64,000 bases of DNA, from NCBI RefSeq assembly GCF_048544455.1, contig NC_133537.1, positions 68,020,134-68,084,133 on the forward strand, written 5' to 3'. The DNA comes from Silene latifolia (taxonomy: Eukaryota; Streptophyta; Magnoliopsida; Caryophyllales; Caryophyllaceae). The position numbers were made by a program, and so were the translations under genes. Within the stretch, counting starts at the first letter, position 1, and the number at the start of each line of letters is the position of its first letter. The notes beneath the pieces are model-generated. The model was not told the DNA's origin. It did not search any database and saw only the letters and a program-made list of their open reading frames with translations. Shown here one piece after another: positions 1-8,915 of this stretch.

Positions 1-1683
1 TTGTAAATATTACGGATAAAACCGTGTAAATCTTACCATTTCTTTGCTATAACTGTATTAATGCATTAATATGAGCCATGAAACCACCTTCCTGTGCATT
101 CTTCTCCACTTTATTATTTTTTTACATATGCAACACCTACCTGTATCTCTATATTCCTAATTTCCTATCTTCCTTACATATAGAATAACAAAACGAAAAA
201 TAATAAACACAAAGACACAAAGTTCATGGACAACCTCTGGTTAAAGCCCTGTGTTCCATCGTTTAGTATTAATTAGTAACCGTAGTTTCAAATTTCGTCT
301 CAAGTTATACACCGTTAACAAATATAACTCATACCATTTATTTACATAAACATATACATGGCTATTTTTTTTTTATTTTTTCTCCTAGGGGCTAAAAAAA
401 AGACGACTTACCCTTGACCATTTCGATAGATAGTCATGGGAAAATTCATGGCTATGTAATATACATATATACACATTATCATCCATATCTACCATGTCTT
501 GCTCTCACATTGTTGTTTTTACGTTGCTTATAAGCATCCAGCCAATTGCATCACATTTGGACGCTACGTAGTTCTGCATCTACCAATATATTACGTTGCT
601 CATATACATAATACTCCGTAATGTATAATGTATGGACAATAATGCCAACACGCACTTACTATATGTCTTGTCTTCTTCCCAAGATTGAGTTTGCTTTCTT
701 ATTCATCGGGTATCCTATATGTTTGAACTTTTGAATTGATAGAGATTTTTGATATTGAGCCTTAATAGATATTTTGATATAGCCATATACAGGGTTGAGA
801 CTTAAGATCAATTAAAGCGGATCTTTTGAAAATTTATTACGATAATTTTCTTTGGTAATTTTTTAATTTTACGCCATAAATGTAAATTCTTTGAATCTAT
901 TCTTTCCGTTTTTTAGGGGATTGATAGACGTAATTGAAGTTTTGATTTAGGAATTCAAAAAAAATATTTGGTAACTGCTTACGAAAAATAATGAATAGTT
1001 ATCTTTTTATTTAAATCTGATTGAATTTCAATAGGAAATGATGTCGCAAATATAGAAAAACAATAATATTTTAGATGAATTGTTGCAAATTAGTACTCAA
1101 AACATTGGGTAAATTGTTTACGTGATTGCTTGCCTCAACATAATACTCAAATTTCTAATTGATTGATGATTGTTAATTTACGTAATTACTTCATTTTTAG
1201 GTATTAGAATGTCTTTTAATTATGTAGATCGAATATTTTTGCTTTATTTGTAACAATTTTATTGTTATGATATTTTTGGACTTTATTCCATCACAGAAAA
1301 TACTCCGAATTTCTTATTTGCCATTTTTGCGGTATATTTGTTATGCTAAATTATACTCCGAATATTGTTATTGTTAGGTTAATTTTGTACCCAAATTCTT
1401 TCCTAAATTTCACCCCAAATCAACTTAAAATTAGCAACTTCTATCGAAAATATCTCCTTAAAAATTGCGCAAATATCTCCTAAAAAAAATTATACCGAAA
1501 ATATGTTAGAAAAATGATACTGCAAAATATCTCCTAAAATTTTATTAAGTTGACTTGTTGAAATATTCGGCCTAGAATGACTCCTAAAATTGCACACGAA
1601 TAACCTTCAAAATTAGCAACTTCCTTTTAGGCGATTTTCATGTTAACGTGATTGCAAATCTTCTATTTTTTTTAAATAGAAAA

Positions 1684-1720
1684 TGACACGTGGCGTTTGA
1701 AGGAGTTATGACACGTGGCG
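1684..1720. promoter_or_regulatory. Paired G-box (CACGTG) repeat
   Basis: The 12-mer TGACACGTGGCG occurs twice with starts 25 bp apart. CACGTGGC is the classic plant G-box/ABRE core bound by bZIP and bHLH factors. There is no obvious gene next to it: the nearest downstream feature is the Harbinger element at 1869. A regulatory role is inference only, and the pair may be a chance or relic repeat. Confidence 0.3.
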
Positions 1721-1750
1721 ATCAACGGGGTTTGCGGTTATTGCTTTAAT

Positions 1751-1802
1751 ATAATATATGATGATATGATATGATATATGATATGATGATATGTTGATAT
1801 GT
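1751..1802. repeat. ATGAT/GATAT microsatellite
   Basis: Imperfect reiteration of ATGAT and GATAT units, seen directly, without coding potential. Confidence 0.85.
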
Positions 1803-2378
1803 GACATTTTCAATAAATAACAGGTAATTTACACCAAGACTTGGGAAATATATCTCTCATTAATTTACGGCGCTGTTTGGTAAACAACATATTGCATAAA
1901 TTTCAGCATATTTGACCCAATTAGCATATTTGACCAATCAATATGCTATTTGGGGTGTTTGGGAAACGGCATATTGAAACAGTAGATTTGAGCCCAATCT
2001 ACTATTTTAGAATATGCTGCTCCTCCTAGCATATTCAAAGAATAGATTAGAGAAAAAAAATATTCACCTTTTTACCCTTTAAAAAATATAACCCTACCTT
2101 TATTTCTCCATTATTCCTCATTCACTCCCATCTCTGGAAAAAAGGTACGTTTTTTTCTCAAACTTGTTTTTTCACTTTTTCTTTAAAGTATGGCATACAT
2201 ATTGACTTCCATACGTACAGACTCCATGCGTTTTCTTTTTCTTTTTTTTTTTTTTTTTTTTGCTTTGATTTTTCTTTACCCAGAATTTACAAGTAATTGA
2301 TTTCCAATTAGCAAGTTGAAAGTCATTATTATTGTTTTGTTGTTATGTGAACACTTGCACAAAGGAGTTTTATTCATT

Positions 2379-3290
2379 TGTGATTGGGCTAATTGCGGTT
2401 ATTAGTTGAGACGTTTATCTTGCGATGGTTATAATAGCTTGTGTTTAGTAAAAATACGATTCTTTTTAGTAAACTGGAATGAAGCCTATCGTTTGTTTGG
2501 AATCCGATTAATAAGATAAATAGGAAAGAAAGTATTGAGTAAAATTATTTACAGTTGCAGAAGAGAAAGGAGGGAAAGGGGTTTTTTGAGTGTTGATTAT
2601 TGTGTATGAATAACAAATACGCATGTTCCTAAATGGACTGCCATTAAAATGCATGACAGAAAAGGTGGAATACAGCAAAGGGAATGAGGAAAATAAATCA
2701 GTAAAAGGTGTAATGGCATGTGAAGGAACAATTCTTTTTACACAATTCTCACTTGTCCGTAACAAGTGAGTGACGGGTCACTTCTCTCTCACAAAAATGC
2801 AAGTGGGAGGACAAGTGGGACGAAAATGGAGCGTCCTACTTGTCTCCCACTTGCATTTGTGTGAGAGGAAAATGACCCGTTACTCACTTATGACGGATAG
2901 TGTCTGTCACAAGTGAGACTAGCTATTCTTTTTATTAGGGGAAAAAGGAGGGATTTCCCAATCAAAAAAATCACTAGGACCCTCTTTCCTTTACATCATT
3001 AGCAGACTCTTTCTTTTACATTATTAAATAAAGTCGTTAGTAACCTATAAGTGAACTTGTACTAACTATTAAACCATGTTTAATAGATACTCCCTCCACC
3101 CCGATAAGATTGATCACTTTTCGATATTGCCAATTTCAAGAATACAATGCAAGCACCTGAATGCCCTTCTACTATATAATAGCTTGTGGTTGGGCTAATT
3201 GCGGTTATTAGTTGAGACGTGTATCTTGCGATGGTTACCATTCTTTTAGTAGAACAAGAATGAAGCATATCGTTTGTTTGGAATCCGATT
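2379..3290. repeat. Direct duplication within the Harbinger 5' region
   Basis: A block at 2379-2509 recurs at 3184-3290. Both share TTGGGCTAATTGCGGTTATT, then TTGAGACG, ATCTTGCGATGGTTA and a closing CGTTTGTTTGGAATCCGATT. The second copy lies just before the SANT exon, the first about 800 bp upstream. The spacer holds a foldback MITE. This looks like a local duplication of the promoter or 5' UTR of the transposase gene. Confidence 0.75.
2747..2918. mobile_element. Foldback MITE nested in the Harbinger element
   Basis: The two halves are inverted copies of each other over about 80 bp. The left half starts TCTCACTTGTCCGTAACAAG, and the reverse complement of the right half starts TCTCACTTGTGACAGACACT. 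There is no coding capacity. The same CACTTGTGACGG type of terminus recurs near 7067-7241 and 50680-50800, so this is a dispersed family in the window. No clear target duplication was seen. Confidence 0.7.
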
Positions 3291-3323
3291 CATTATGTTA
3301 AACTGTATTAATAATATTTATAG

Positions 3324-4103
3324 ATGTCAATGAACAATGGAGAAAGTCAAGGAGGAAAAGAAAGAGCTAGTTGGTCAAAAGATACTTTGTATGATTTTTT
3401 TGATATTTGTAATGCTAAAATGCAACGAAGTAAGGGAAGAAAAGGGGCAATAACATCCCAAAGGGTGCCATGGAAGGCAGTAGAATTACAATTTCAAAAG
3501 AAGACAAATTTACCCTATGATAAGGCCAAACTTAAGAGCAAGTTAGATTGGATGAAAAGTCGATGGTCGCTTTGGAAGCAATTAAAGGGCAAAGAAAAGG
3601 ATTAGGTTGGGATCACGAAAAAGGGACTATAAGTGCTAGTGATGAGTGGTGGAATCAAAAGATTCAGGTAGATGTTCTTATACCTTATTTTTATTATTTA
3701 AATATTACGAAGAAAAAATTATAAATGTCATTCTTTTTCATAGGAAAATCCCAAATTTGGTGCATTTCGAGATGAAGGGATTGAACAAGATCTTGAGTAT
3801 AAGATGGATCAATTATTTGGGGTTTCAGTAGCTTCTGGAGCTAATAAGCACAATCCTTTTGAAACTAACTCAAGTGGAATAGACGAAGTTGATGTTACTC
3901 CTTATATTCCTTCTCCACCGCGTAGTTTGAATATTAATGTTCTACCGTCATATAATGACCATGAAGATGTAGGCGATAATGGAAGTGGTGCATGGGAGGA
4001 ACTGTGGAGAGAAAGTAACTCAAGTCCAATTCGCAGTCCAGTTCATATTCCAAGTCCAGTGTTAAACTCGGTAAATGATGATCGATATATGCCATATTTT
4101 AAG
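3324..4103 (+). pseudogene. SANT/Myb-like N-terminal part of Harbinger gene (frameshifted)
   Basis: The ATG at 3324 opens a protein with WSKDTLYDFFDICNAKM, a WKAVELQFQKK segment and KLKSKLDWMKSRWSLWKQLK. This is the pattern of the Myb/SANT-like domain of the plant Harbinger DNA-binding partner, and the domain usually continues with GLGWD and DEWW motifs. Those motifs (GLGWDHEKGT, SDEWWNQKIQ) are present but lie in another frame, so one base appears to be missing in the A-run near 3594-3600 and the first frame stops at 3603. An intron at 3668-3743 (GT-AG) leads to a second exon at 3744-4103. That exon has an acidic, Ser/Pro-rich tail and ends in MPYFK at a donor at 4104. The gene then splices into the DDE exons. 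Confidence 0.72.
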
Positions 4104-4178
4104 GTAATTGTGTATGATTATTTGAATATACGTTATTTCGCATCTTTAACAAGGTATATATACTAATGAACAATAATA

Positions 4179-4179
<1 letters not shown>

Positions 4180-4231
<52 letters not shown>
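4180..4231. repeat. (TA)n microsatellite in transposase intron
   Basis: About 25 uninterrupted AT dinucleotides end directly at the TAG acceptor (4231-4233) of the intron 4104-4233. A length change here would alter the intron's acceptor region without touching the coding sequence. Confidence 0.9.
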
Positions 4232-4233
<2 letters not shown>

Positions 4234-5025
4234 GATTGTATCGGCGCTATAGATGGTACACACATAAGCGTAGTTGTCCCCGAAGAAGACCAATTACGAT
4301 ATAGAGGAAGAAAGAGCATACCAACTACAAATGTATTGGCAGCATGTGACTTTGATCTATTATTTACATATGTTTTGCCTGGATGGGAAGGTTCAGCACA
4401 TGACTCTCGTATATTTCTCGATGCAATTGGGAATCCGAGTTTAAAATTTCCTTACCCGCCACGAGGTAAATATTTTGATTTTATTAAGATTGACTTTTTT
4501 TTCAGTCAATACAATTTAAAGTTGATAATTATTAATATTTATTTACTTGTATTAGGTAAATATTATTTGGCTGATAAAGGTTATCCAGAAAGAGTAAGGT
4601 ACTTGACGCCGTACCCAAAAGTGAAGTATCATGAAAATGAGTTTAGAGGGGCTCCTCCGAGGGGTTCTAAGGAACTTTTTAACAGGGCTCATTCTTCATT
4701 AAGAAATTGTATTGAGAGGGCATTTGGTGTTCTCAAAGCGCGATGGAAAATTTTAGGAAAGATGCCTCAATACACCCTACAAGATCAAAATCGGATTATT
4801 TGTGGAACTTTTGCATTACATAATTATATAAGAAGGAATACAATTAGGGATGAAGCTTTTAAAATCATTGATGAAAATCCGGATTTTATACCTCCAGATG
4901 TATTACAAGATGTGGCTAATCATTCCTCGCAACCTGCAACCGAGTCTTCGGGAACTAAAGAAATGTCAACTGTTCGCGATAACATTACTTCTAGTTTGAT
5001 GGCTAGTAGAAGAAATCGACATTAG
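4234..5025 (+). CDS. PIF/Harbinger DDE transposase domain (DDE_Tnp_4)
   Basis: The exons 4234-4465 and 4556-5025 flank a 90-nt intron that happens to be open in frame. The DDE triad is visible: D in IGAIDGTH, D in YLADKGYP, and E in NCIERAFGVLKARW. The HDSRIF motif typical of this transposase family lies between the first two, and LHNYIRRN follows the E. The protein ends at 5025. The product would cut and paste Harbinger elements at TWA-like sites in the nucleus. The usual N-terminal helix-turn-helix part of PIF transposase is absent: the DDE domain is preceded directly by the tail of the SANT-like protein, joined in frame by the 4104-4233 intron. The catalytic part looks undamaged, but its source gene is frameshifted upstream. 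Confidence 0.85.
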   Translation, partial: DCIGAIDGTHISVVVPEEDQLRYRGRKSIPTTNVLAACDFDLLFTYVLPGWEGSAHDSRIFLDAIGNPSLKFPYPPRGKYFDFIKIDFFFSQYNLKLIIINIYLLVLGKYYLADKGYPERVRYLTPYPKVKYHENEFRGAPPRGSKELFNRAHSSLRNCIERAFGVLKARWKILGKMPQYTLQDQNRIICGTFALHNYIRRNTIRDEAFKIIDENPDFIPPDVLQDVANHSSQPATESSGTKEMSTVRDNITSSLMASRRNRH

Positions 5026-5278
5026 TCATTAAAGTTGTTTGTGTGATGTATTTTGACAAATACTAGTCAATAATTTAATCATGTCCTTTTTTGTCATTTT
5101 ACAAAGAAATTAGCTAATCTGCTAATTTAATTCTGCTAATTACCAAACACCTTTGACAAATTCTGCTAATTGAATATGCTAGTCAAATCGCCAACAAATT
5201 CTCGCTAATTACAACCTTTTACAATCGTCACTGCTAATATTAATCATTGTTTTACCAAACAGGGCCTACACCAACATT

Positions 5279-5963
5279 TGGTAACCATCTATCTATTTAT
5301 GGTGACCCTTTTATTGTTATTATGACATAAAATGACTCTTTAATTTCGTATTTCATACCTATTTACATGATAAATATACCTGTTTATCTTTAATGATAAT
5401 TTATACTCCCTCCTATTCACTCATTTCTTCCCCTTTCATTTTGCACAAAAAATAAGAAAATGATTTTGGACCACACAAAACACTCTACCCCACATACAAT
5501 TGATTTTGAACCACACAAAACCTTCTAAAAAGAGAAAGATGGAAGAAAATCCTACTACCATAAAAACGGAAAGAGGAAGGAATTGAGTGAATAGGAGAGA
5601 GTACATATTTTATTACCTATAGTACCATTTTCTCTCCAAATTGTAAAATGATTTCTTAATAAATTTAACCGAGAGACGTCCCTTAGAACACTTAGCCAGG
5701 AATTTATGAGGAAGAGATCTGCCCTCATCGTCTAAGAAATTCTGATTATTTTGAAGGATGTCAACCTATGAAAAAAAATGCTTATTTTTTTTTTTTTTTT
5801 GAAAATGTCACTTGTTTATTGAAAAAATGGTACTAAAGGTGATGAAATAGGTACAAATTATGATTAAAGATAAAACAGGTACATTTGTTATGTAAATAGG
5901 TACGAATTATTATGTTACGATCAACAATAAAAGGGTCACGAAAAACAAATAAATAGGTACGGA
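5279..5963. mobile_element. Foldback element with long inverted arms
   Basis: The left arm (from about 5279, CTATCTATTTATGGTGACCC) is matched by the reverse complement of the right arm ending near 5963. Shared pieces include TGACCCTTTTATTGTT, TACCTATTTACAT and CTTTAATNATAATTT. A Stowaway-like MITE is inserted in the left arm (5406-5601). There is no coding region. The superfamily was not determined. Confidence 0.55.
5406..5601. mobile_element. Stowaway-like MITE, TA target
   Basis: The termini are CTCCCTCCTATTCACTCA and its near inverse, and both ends are flanked by TA (5404-5405, 5602-5603). The CTCCCTCC start and TA duplication are typical of Tc1/Mariner-type plant MITEs. About 196 bp, non-coding. 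Confidence 0.8.
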
Positions 5964-6241
5964 AGATTGGTCTTTTAATAACTTAGTGATAGACCGTATC
6001 TCCCAAATTTTAGTGTTTATTGAATAGATAGACAAATTTTTTATACCTGAACAATTTTTGATGATAGACGAGTTTTCTATTTCCTACCTTATGATTTGAA
6101 TTTAATTCCCAAATATTAATGTTTCACAATTTAACTTCTTACATATTGTGAATCATGTATTCCATACGCGTACTTACATATTTAGGATTATGATTTTTTT
6201 TTTTTCCCAATAGGAGTCACATTTTCAGTATAATAAAACAG

Positions 6242-6420
6242 CAAGTCTTGCTATAGACGGATATATCCGTCTATAGCAAAAGACGGGTCAAATACCTTTA
6301 AAGTGGTGACATTTTGGGGCCCCACCACGCAAGTTGTTGTTTGTCTTATGCGTAATGTGGTATGTTACTTGGCCCGTCTTTAGTTATAGACGGATAGTTG
6401 CCGTCTATAATGAGATTTTG
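6242..6420. mobile_element. MITE with TATAGACGG inverted repeats
   Basis: The left end reads CTTGCTATAGACGGATA and continues to AAAGACGGGTCA. The right end is its inverse, with TATAGACGGCAACTATCC on the opposite strand. About 175 bp, non-coding. It lies just 3' of the orphan MATE exon and could have taken part in the loss of the rest of that gene. Confidence 0.65.
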
Positions 6421-6617
6421 TGATAATAAAAAAAAATGGAGATTCTAACTTGTGACCTATAAATACGTACACGTACTTCCGCCTAAAAAGCCTGGCTTGG
6501 ACAACTTGGATATAATGTAAATGAAGCATTTCGAGACAATGCGAGTATGTGAAGAATTAGGAGAAGAAAGTGAATTTAAAGTCAATAGAACTAGGATGGA
6601 AAGAAAACGGTAGATAC

Positions 6618-6866
6618 CAAGAAGCTGAATCCGGTGACGGTACAAAAGGAAAAGGCGATAGCAGTACTGGATAGATAAAGCGGACCAAGATGACCAGCCA
6701 TAATCTGAGACGTGAGTTGTAACATGTATTGTAACGACAATACGGCCATCATTGGTCCTGCTATCCAGCTTATTGTCTTCATCTCTTCTCCTATAAATCT
6801 CCATTTTCCTTCTCTTTTGATTTCATCGTCGTCTTCTCGTTTCTCAAGCAGTCTTCCTTCCATCAT
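6618..6866 (-). pseudogene. Orphan first exon of a MATE/DTX transporter
   Basis: Read on the minus strand from the ATG at 6866, this encodes 83 residues ending [18 protein letters not shown].. TGFSFL at a GT donor (6617 downward). The length, 249 nt, equals exon 1 of the intact MATE gene at 49961-50209, and from [13 protein letters not shown] onward the two differ at only a few positions. No exon 2 homologue was found between here and position 1. The exon frame is undamaged, and the upstream DNA (about 6867-7400) also resembles that of the intact gene. It is best read as a truncated tandem duplicate. A gene continuing beyond the left edge through a very long intron holding the Harbinger element cannot be fully excluded. 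Confidence 0.85.
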
Positions 6867-7066
6867 CCTTTGCTCTCTCTACTCAATGATATTGTCAATG
6901 TTTCGAAGTTGTGAGCTATTGTACGTGTGTGCCGTAAAAATAGCCTGGTACTTCATAATGTATGTGTTAAGGTCTAAGAACCATTAATTGGCCCTTAATT
7001 ATTACATTAAGATTTTGGTTGAAATGTTTTCGCAGAACACGACATGCTTATTATTTTAACAACAAT

Positions 7067-7241
7067 AAGTCTCCCTATCCGTCACAAACTTGTGACGGGT
7101 CAAGTATCACTCACATGGGTAGATAAGACAAAAGTAAGAGTGTCTAGGTAATTATAAATTGCTTTTCTTTATCTATCCAAGTGGGTTTTACTTAATCTGT
7201 CATAAGCTTATGACGGATATTGTCCATCACAAATGAGAATT
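7067..7241. mobile_element. MITE in the upstream region of the orphan MATE exon
   Basis: The left part has TATCCGTCACAAACTTGTGA. The right part is its inverse, with ATAAGCTTATGACGGATA and a closing ATGAGAATTTG. It is related to the foldback at 2747-2918. The corresponding position upstream of the intact MATE gene lacks it, so it inserted after the duplication. Confidence 0.6.
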
Positions 7242-7513
7242 TGTGTATTAACAATGCCTGCGGAATAATTCTATAAGTTAACTTGTTCCATGGAGACTTT
7301 TCTTTACTGTACAATTTGTGCCAAGTTGATGGTAATTAAGCGACATAAACTCGTACTCTTACTGTTTCACACCCAATAGGCTGAAGTTTGAAGGTCATCG
7401 GCGAATTTTCAATCCTAGTTGTCGTAGTATTACACTACTATTACTCAATATTTTTTGTCTTTCTAGCTGTATTATATTTGTAATAGATGGGCCGCCGATA
7501 AGTCAAGTTTGTA

Positions 7514-7772
7514 CTCCTTTCATTCAACTTCACTTTAACACTTTGGTTTTTATACACTATTCACAAATGAGTATTTAATTGCAATTTTCTCTCAATACCT
7601 AAATGAAAATATATTCATGTGAGATCTTGTTTGATTCGTTTTTACGAGTACATTAAAAATATCTTTTATAATTTTTGCAAATACGTAGCTAACTATATTT
7701 ACTGCGTAAAACACGCGTTAACAAACGTGAAAAAAAGTAAAGTGGTAGAGTGGAGTTGAATGAAGGAAGTAG
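7514..7772. mobile_element. Stowaway-like MITE, TA target
   Basis: The left end is CTCCTTTCATTCAACTTCAC. The right end is its inverse (CTTCCTTCATTCAACTCCAC on the opposite strand). TA flanks both ends (7512-7513 and 7773-7774). About 259 bp, AT-rich, non-coding. Confidence 0.78.
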
Positions 7773-7774
7773 TA

Positions 7775-8091
7775 TATTTTGATTAATCTGTTCACGGTTT
7801 TGTTGAATTAGTAGATAATCCATTTTAAGTTTAAAATGGGTTAAATATCACCACATTTTAGCAAATAAGACAAATACGTGCTCTATGTATTCTGCTTTTG
7901 TTTTATCCACACTATTTTACTTGTCTTAAGTTCAAGACGGATACACCCATTTTAAATAAAAATTTGTATTGTTGAATAATTATTGTAGGCTTTATAGCCA
8001 ATTAAGTTTTGCTTATTTTTCAAGATTTATTAAAGATATTATTTTCTATATCTAAAATATACTCAATAGTTAGTACTTGGTACCTACTAAG
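7775..8091. other. Intergenic, possible relic repeat
   Basis: No gene is seen. CATTTTAAGTTTAAAATGGG near 7821 and CTTAAGTTCAAGACGGAT near 7925 are short palindromic or inverted motifs like those at the ends of local MITEs, but complete ends could not be drawn. Confidence 0.4.
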
Positions 8092-8183
8092 TATTCCTTT
8101 GTTCCATTGATATGTTTACACTTCCTTTATTTTGTGAGGGAAAATAAAGAAAGTGTAAACATATCACTGGAACGAATGGTGTA
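8092..8183. mobile_element. Short near-perfect hairpin MITE
   Basis: Two arms of about 42 nt, sharing GATATGTTTACACTT and CTTTATTTT, are separated by a loop of only about 7 nt. At about 92 bp it is among the smallest MITE-like hairpins here. Flanking TA dinucleotides suggest a Stowaway/Mariner type. It could form a transcript hairpin if read through. Confidence 0.65.
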
Positions 8184-8233
8184 GTAACTTAAAAATATTT
8201 CTAACTTTTAATTCCCGCTTTCATTCATTTATA

Positions 8234-8277
8234 CCCAACACTCAAGGAGCAACTACCCAACACTCAAGGAGCAACTA
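8234..8277. repeat. Two exact 22-bp tandem units
   Basis: An exact 22-bp unit (starting CCCAACACTCAAGG) is repeated head to tail at 8234-8255 and 8256-8277. No coding significance is seen. Confidence 0.9.
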
Positions 8278-8283
8278 CCACCA

Positions 8284-8910
8284 CTGGAATTGGTGGTAAG
8301 TCGTGGTGAGGGTATTGCTCTTTCACATACGCATTTTATTCTTTCACATACTTTTTTTCATAAATTTTCCATACTCTGCCTCTCCTCTTCACAAAAACCC
8401 TCAAATTGCGTCTCTTCTCCTTCCTCAAAATATAATCAAATTACTTCTAAAATCTGCAATTATAGCTCACCAAATTCACCATTATTGTACATAGATTATC
8501 CTTTGATACTTATTTAGTCAATAGAACACATTTTTTCATGGTTTAATTTGCAACCCTAGGCTTTAAAATTTAAAAAATGCGTACACTGCCTCTCAATCAC
8601 TATCAATAAAGCACTCCAATCAGACAAAATTTTTCATTGCCAATTAGAATTAGAAAATAGGAGTAAAACATGTTTATATAATCATCAATAATAATTTTGA
8701 ATGAATTTTCTCTCTTTTTTACTGTAATTTTGTTTAACAGTTTGATATCTTCAAGTTTATTATGGGTAAAGGGTGGTTAATTTGTCAGCTGGCGACACAT
8801 ACAAGGCCACAGACGGAGAGCGGGGTTGTTCGCGGGCGAGATGGAGGTGGCTGAGTTTCAATTGTTGTGCATAGGTGGTGAGGATTGTGCGCGAAGGTAG
8901 TAGTGTGCTA
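8284..8910. other. Non-repetitive, partly GC-rich DNA at the Tat insertion site
   Basis: This DNA and 20464-20840 were continuous before the Tat-like element inserted (TSD CGTTC). On the minus strand the stretch 20570 to 20464, then 8910 to 8770, is GC-rich and exon-like, but no domain was recognised. The outer parts share an inverted similarity: TTCACATACGCATTTTA near 8323 and, on the opposite strand, ACGTACGCATTTTACTCTTT near 20670. This could be an inverted-repeat element carrying a captured gene piece. The function is unknown. Confidence 0.35.
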
Positions 8911-8915
8911 CGTTC

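Larger units (their letters stand above)
1..1868. other. AT-rich intergenic DNA
   Basis: No reading frame of interest, RNA gene or recognisable transposon end is visible here. The stretch is strongly AT-rich. Two 12-bp copies of TGACACGTGGCG lie at 1684-1695 and 1709-1720; each contains a CACGTG G-box/ABRE-type core. A GATAT-rich microsatellite fills about 1751-1802. A PIF/Harbinger element begins at 1869. Confidence 0.6.
1869..5266 (+). mobile_element. PIF/Harbinger DNA transposon, about 3.4 kb
   Basis: The termini are inverted: the left end begins GGCGCTGTTTGGTAAACAA and the right end, read on the opposite strand, begins GGCCCTGTTTGGTAAAACAA. TAC stands directly outside both ends (1866-1868 and 5267-5269), a 3-bp duplication of the length this superfamily makes, although TWA is the usual target. 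Subterminal regions are rich in short AGCATATT/GCTAATT motifs. It carries a plus-strand gene with a SANT/Myb-like exon and a DDE transposase. It also contains a nested foldback MITE (2747-2918), a roughly 110-130 bp direct duplication (2379-2509 and 3184-3290) and a TA microsatellite in an intron. At 3.4 kb it is shorter than typical two-gene PIF/Pong elements, which fits internal loss. Confidence 0.88.

Noticed and set aside
4099-4293. Minus-strand frame rich in Ile-Tyr
   Set aside because: Translation of the (TA)n run in a transposase intron.
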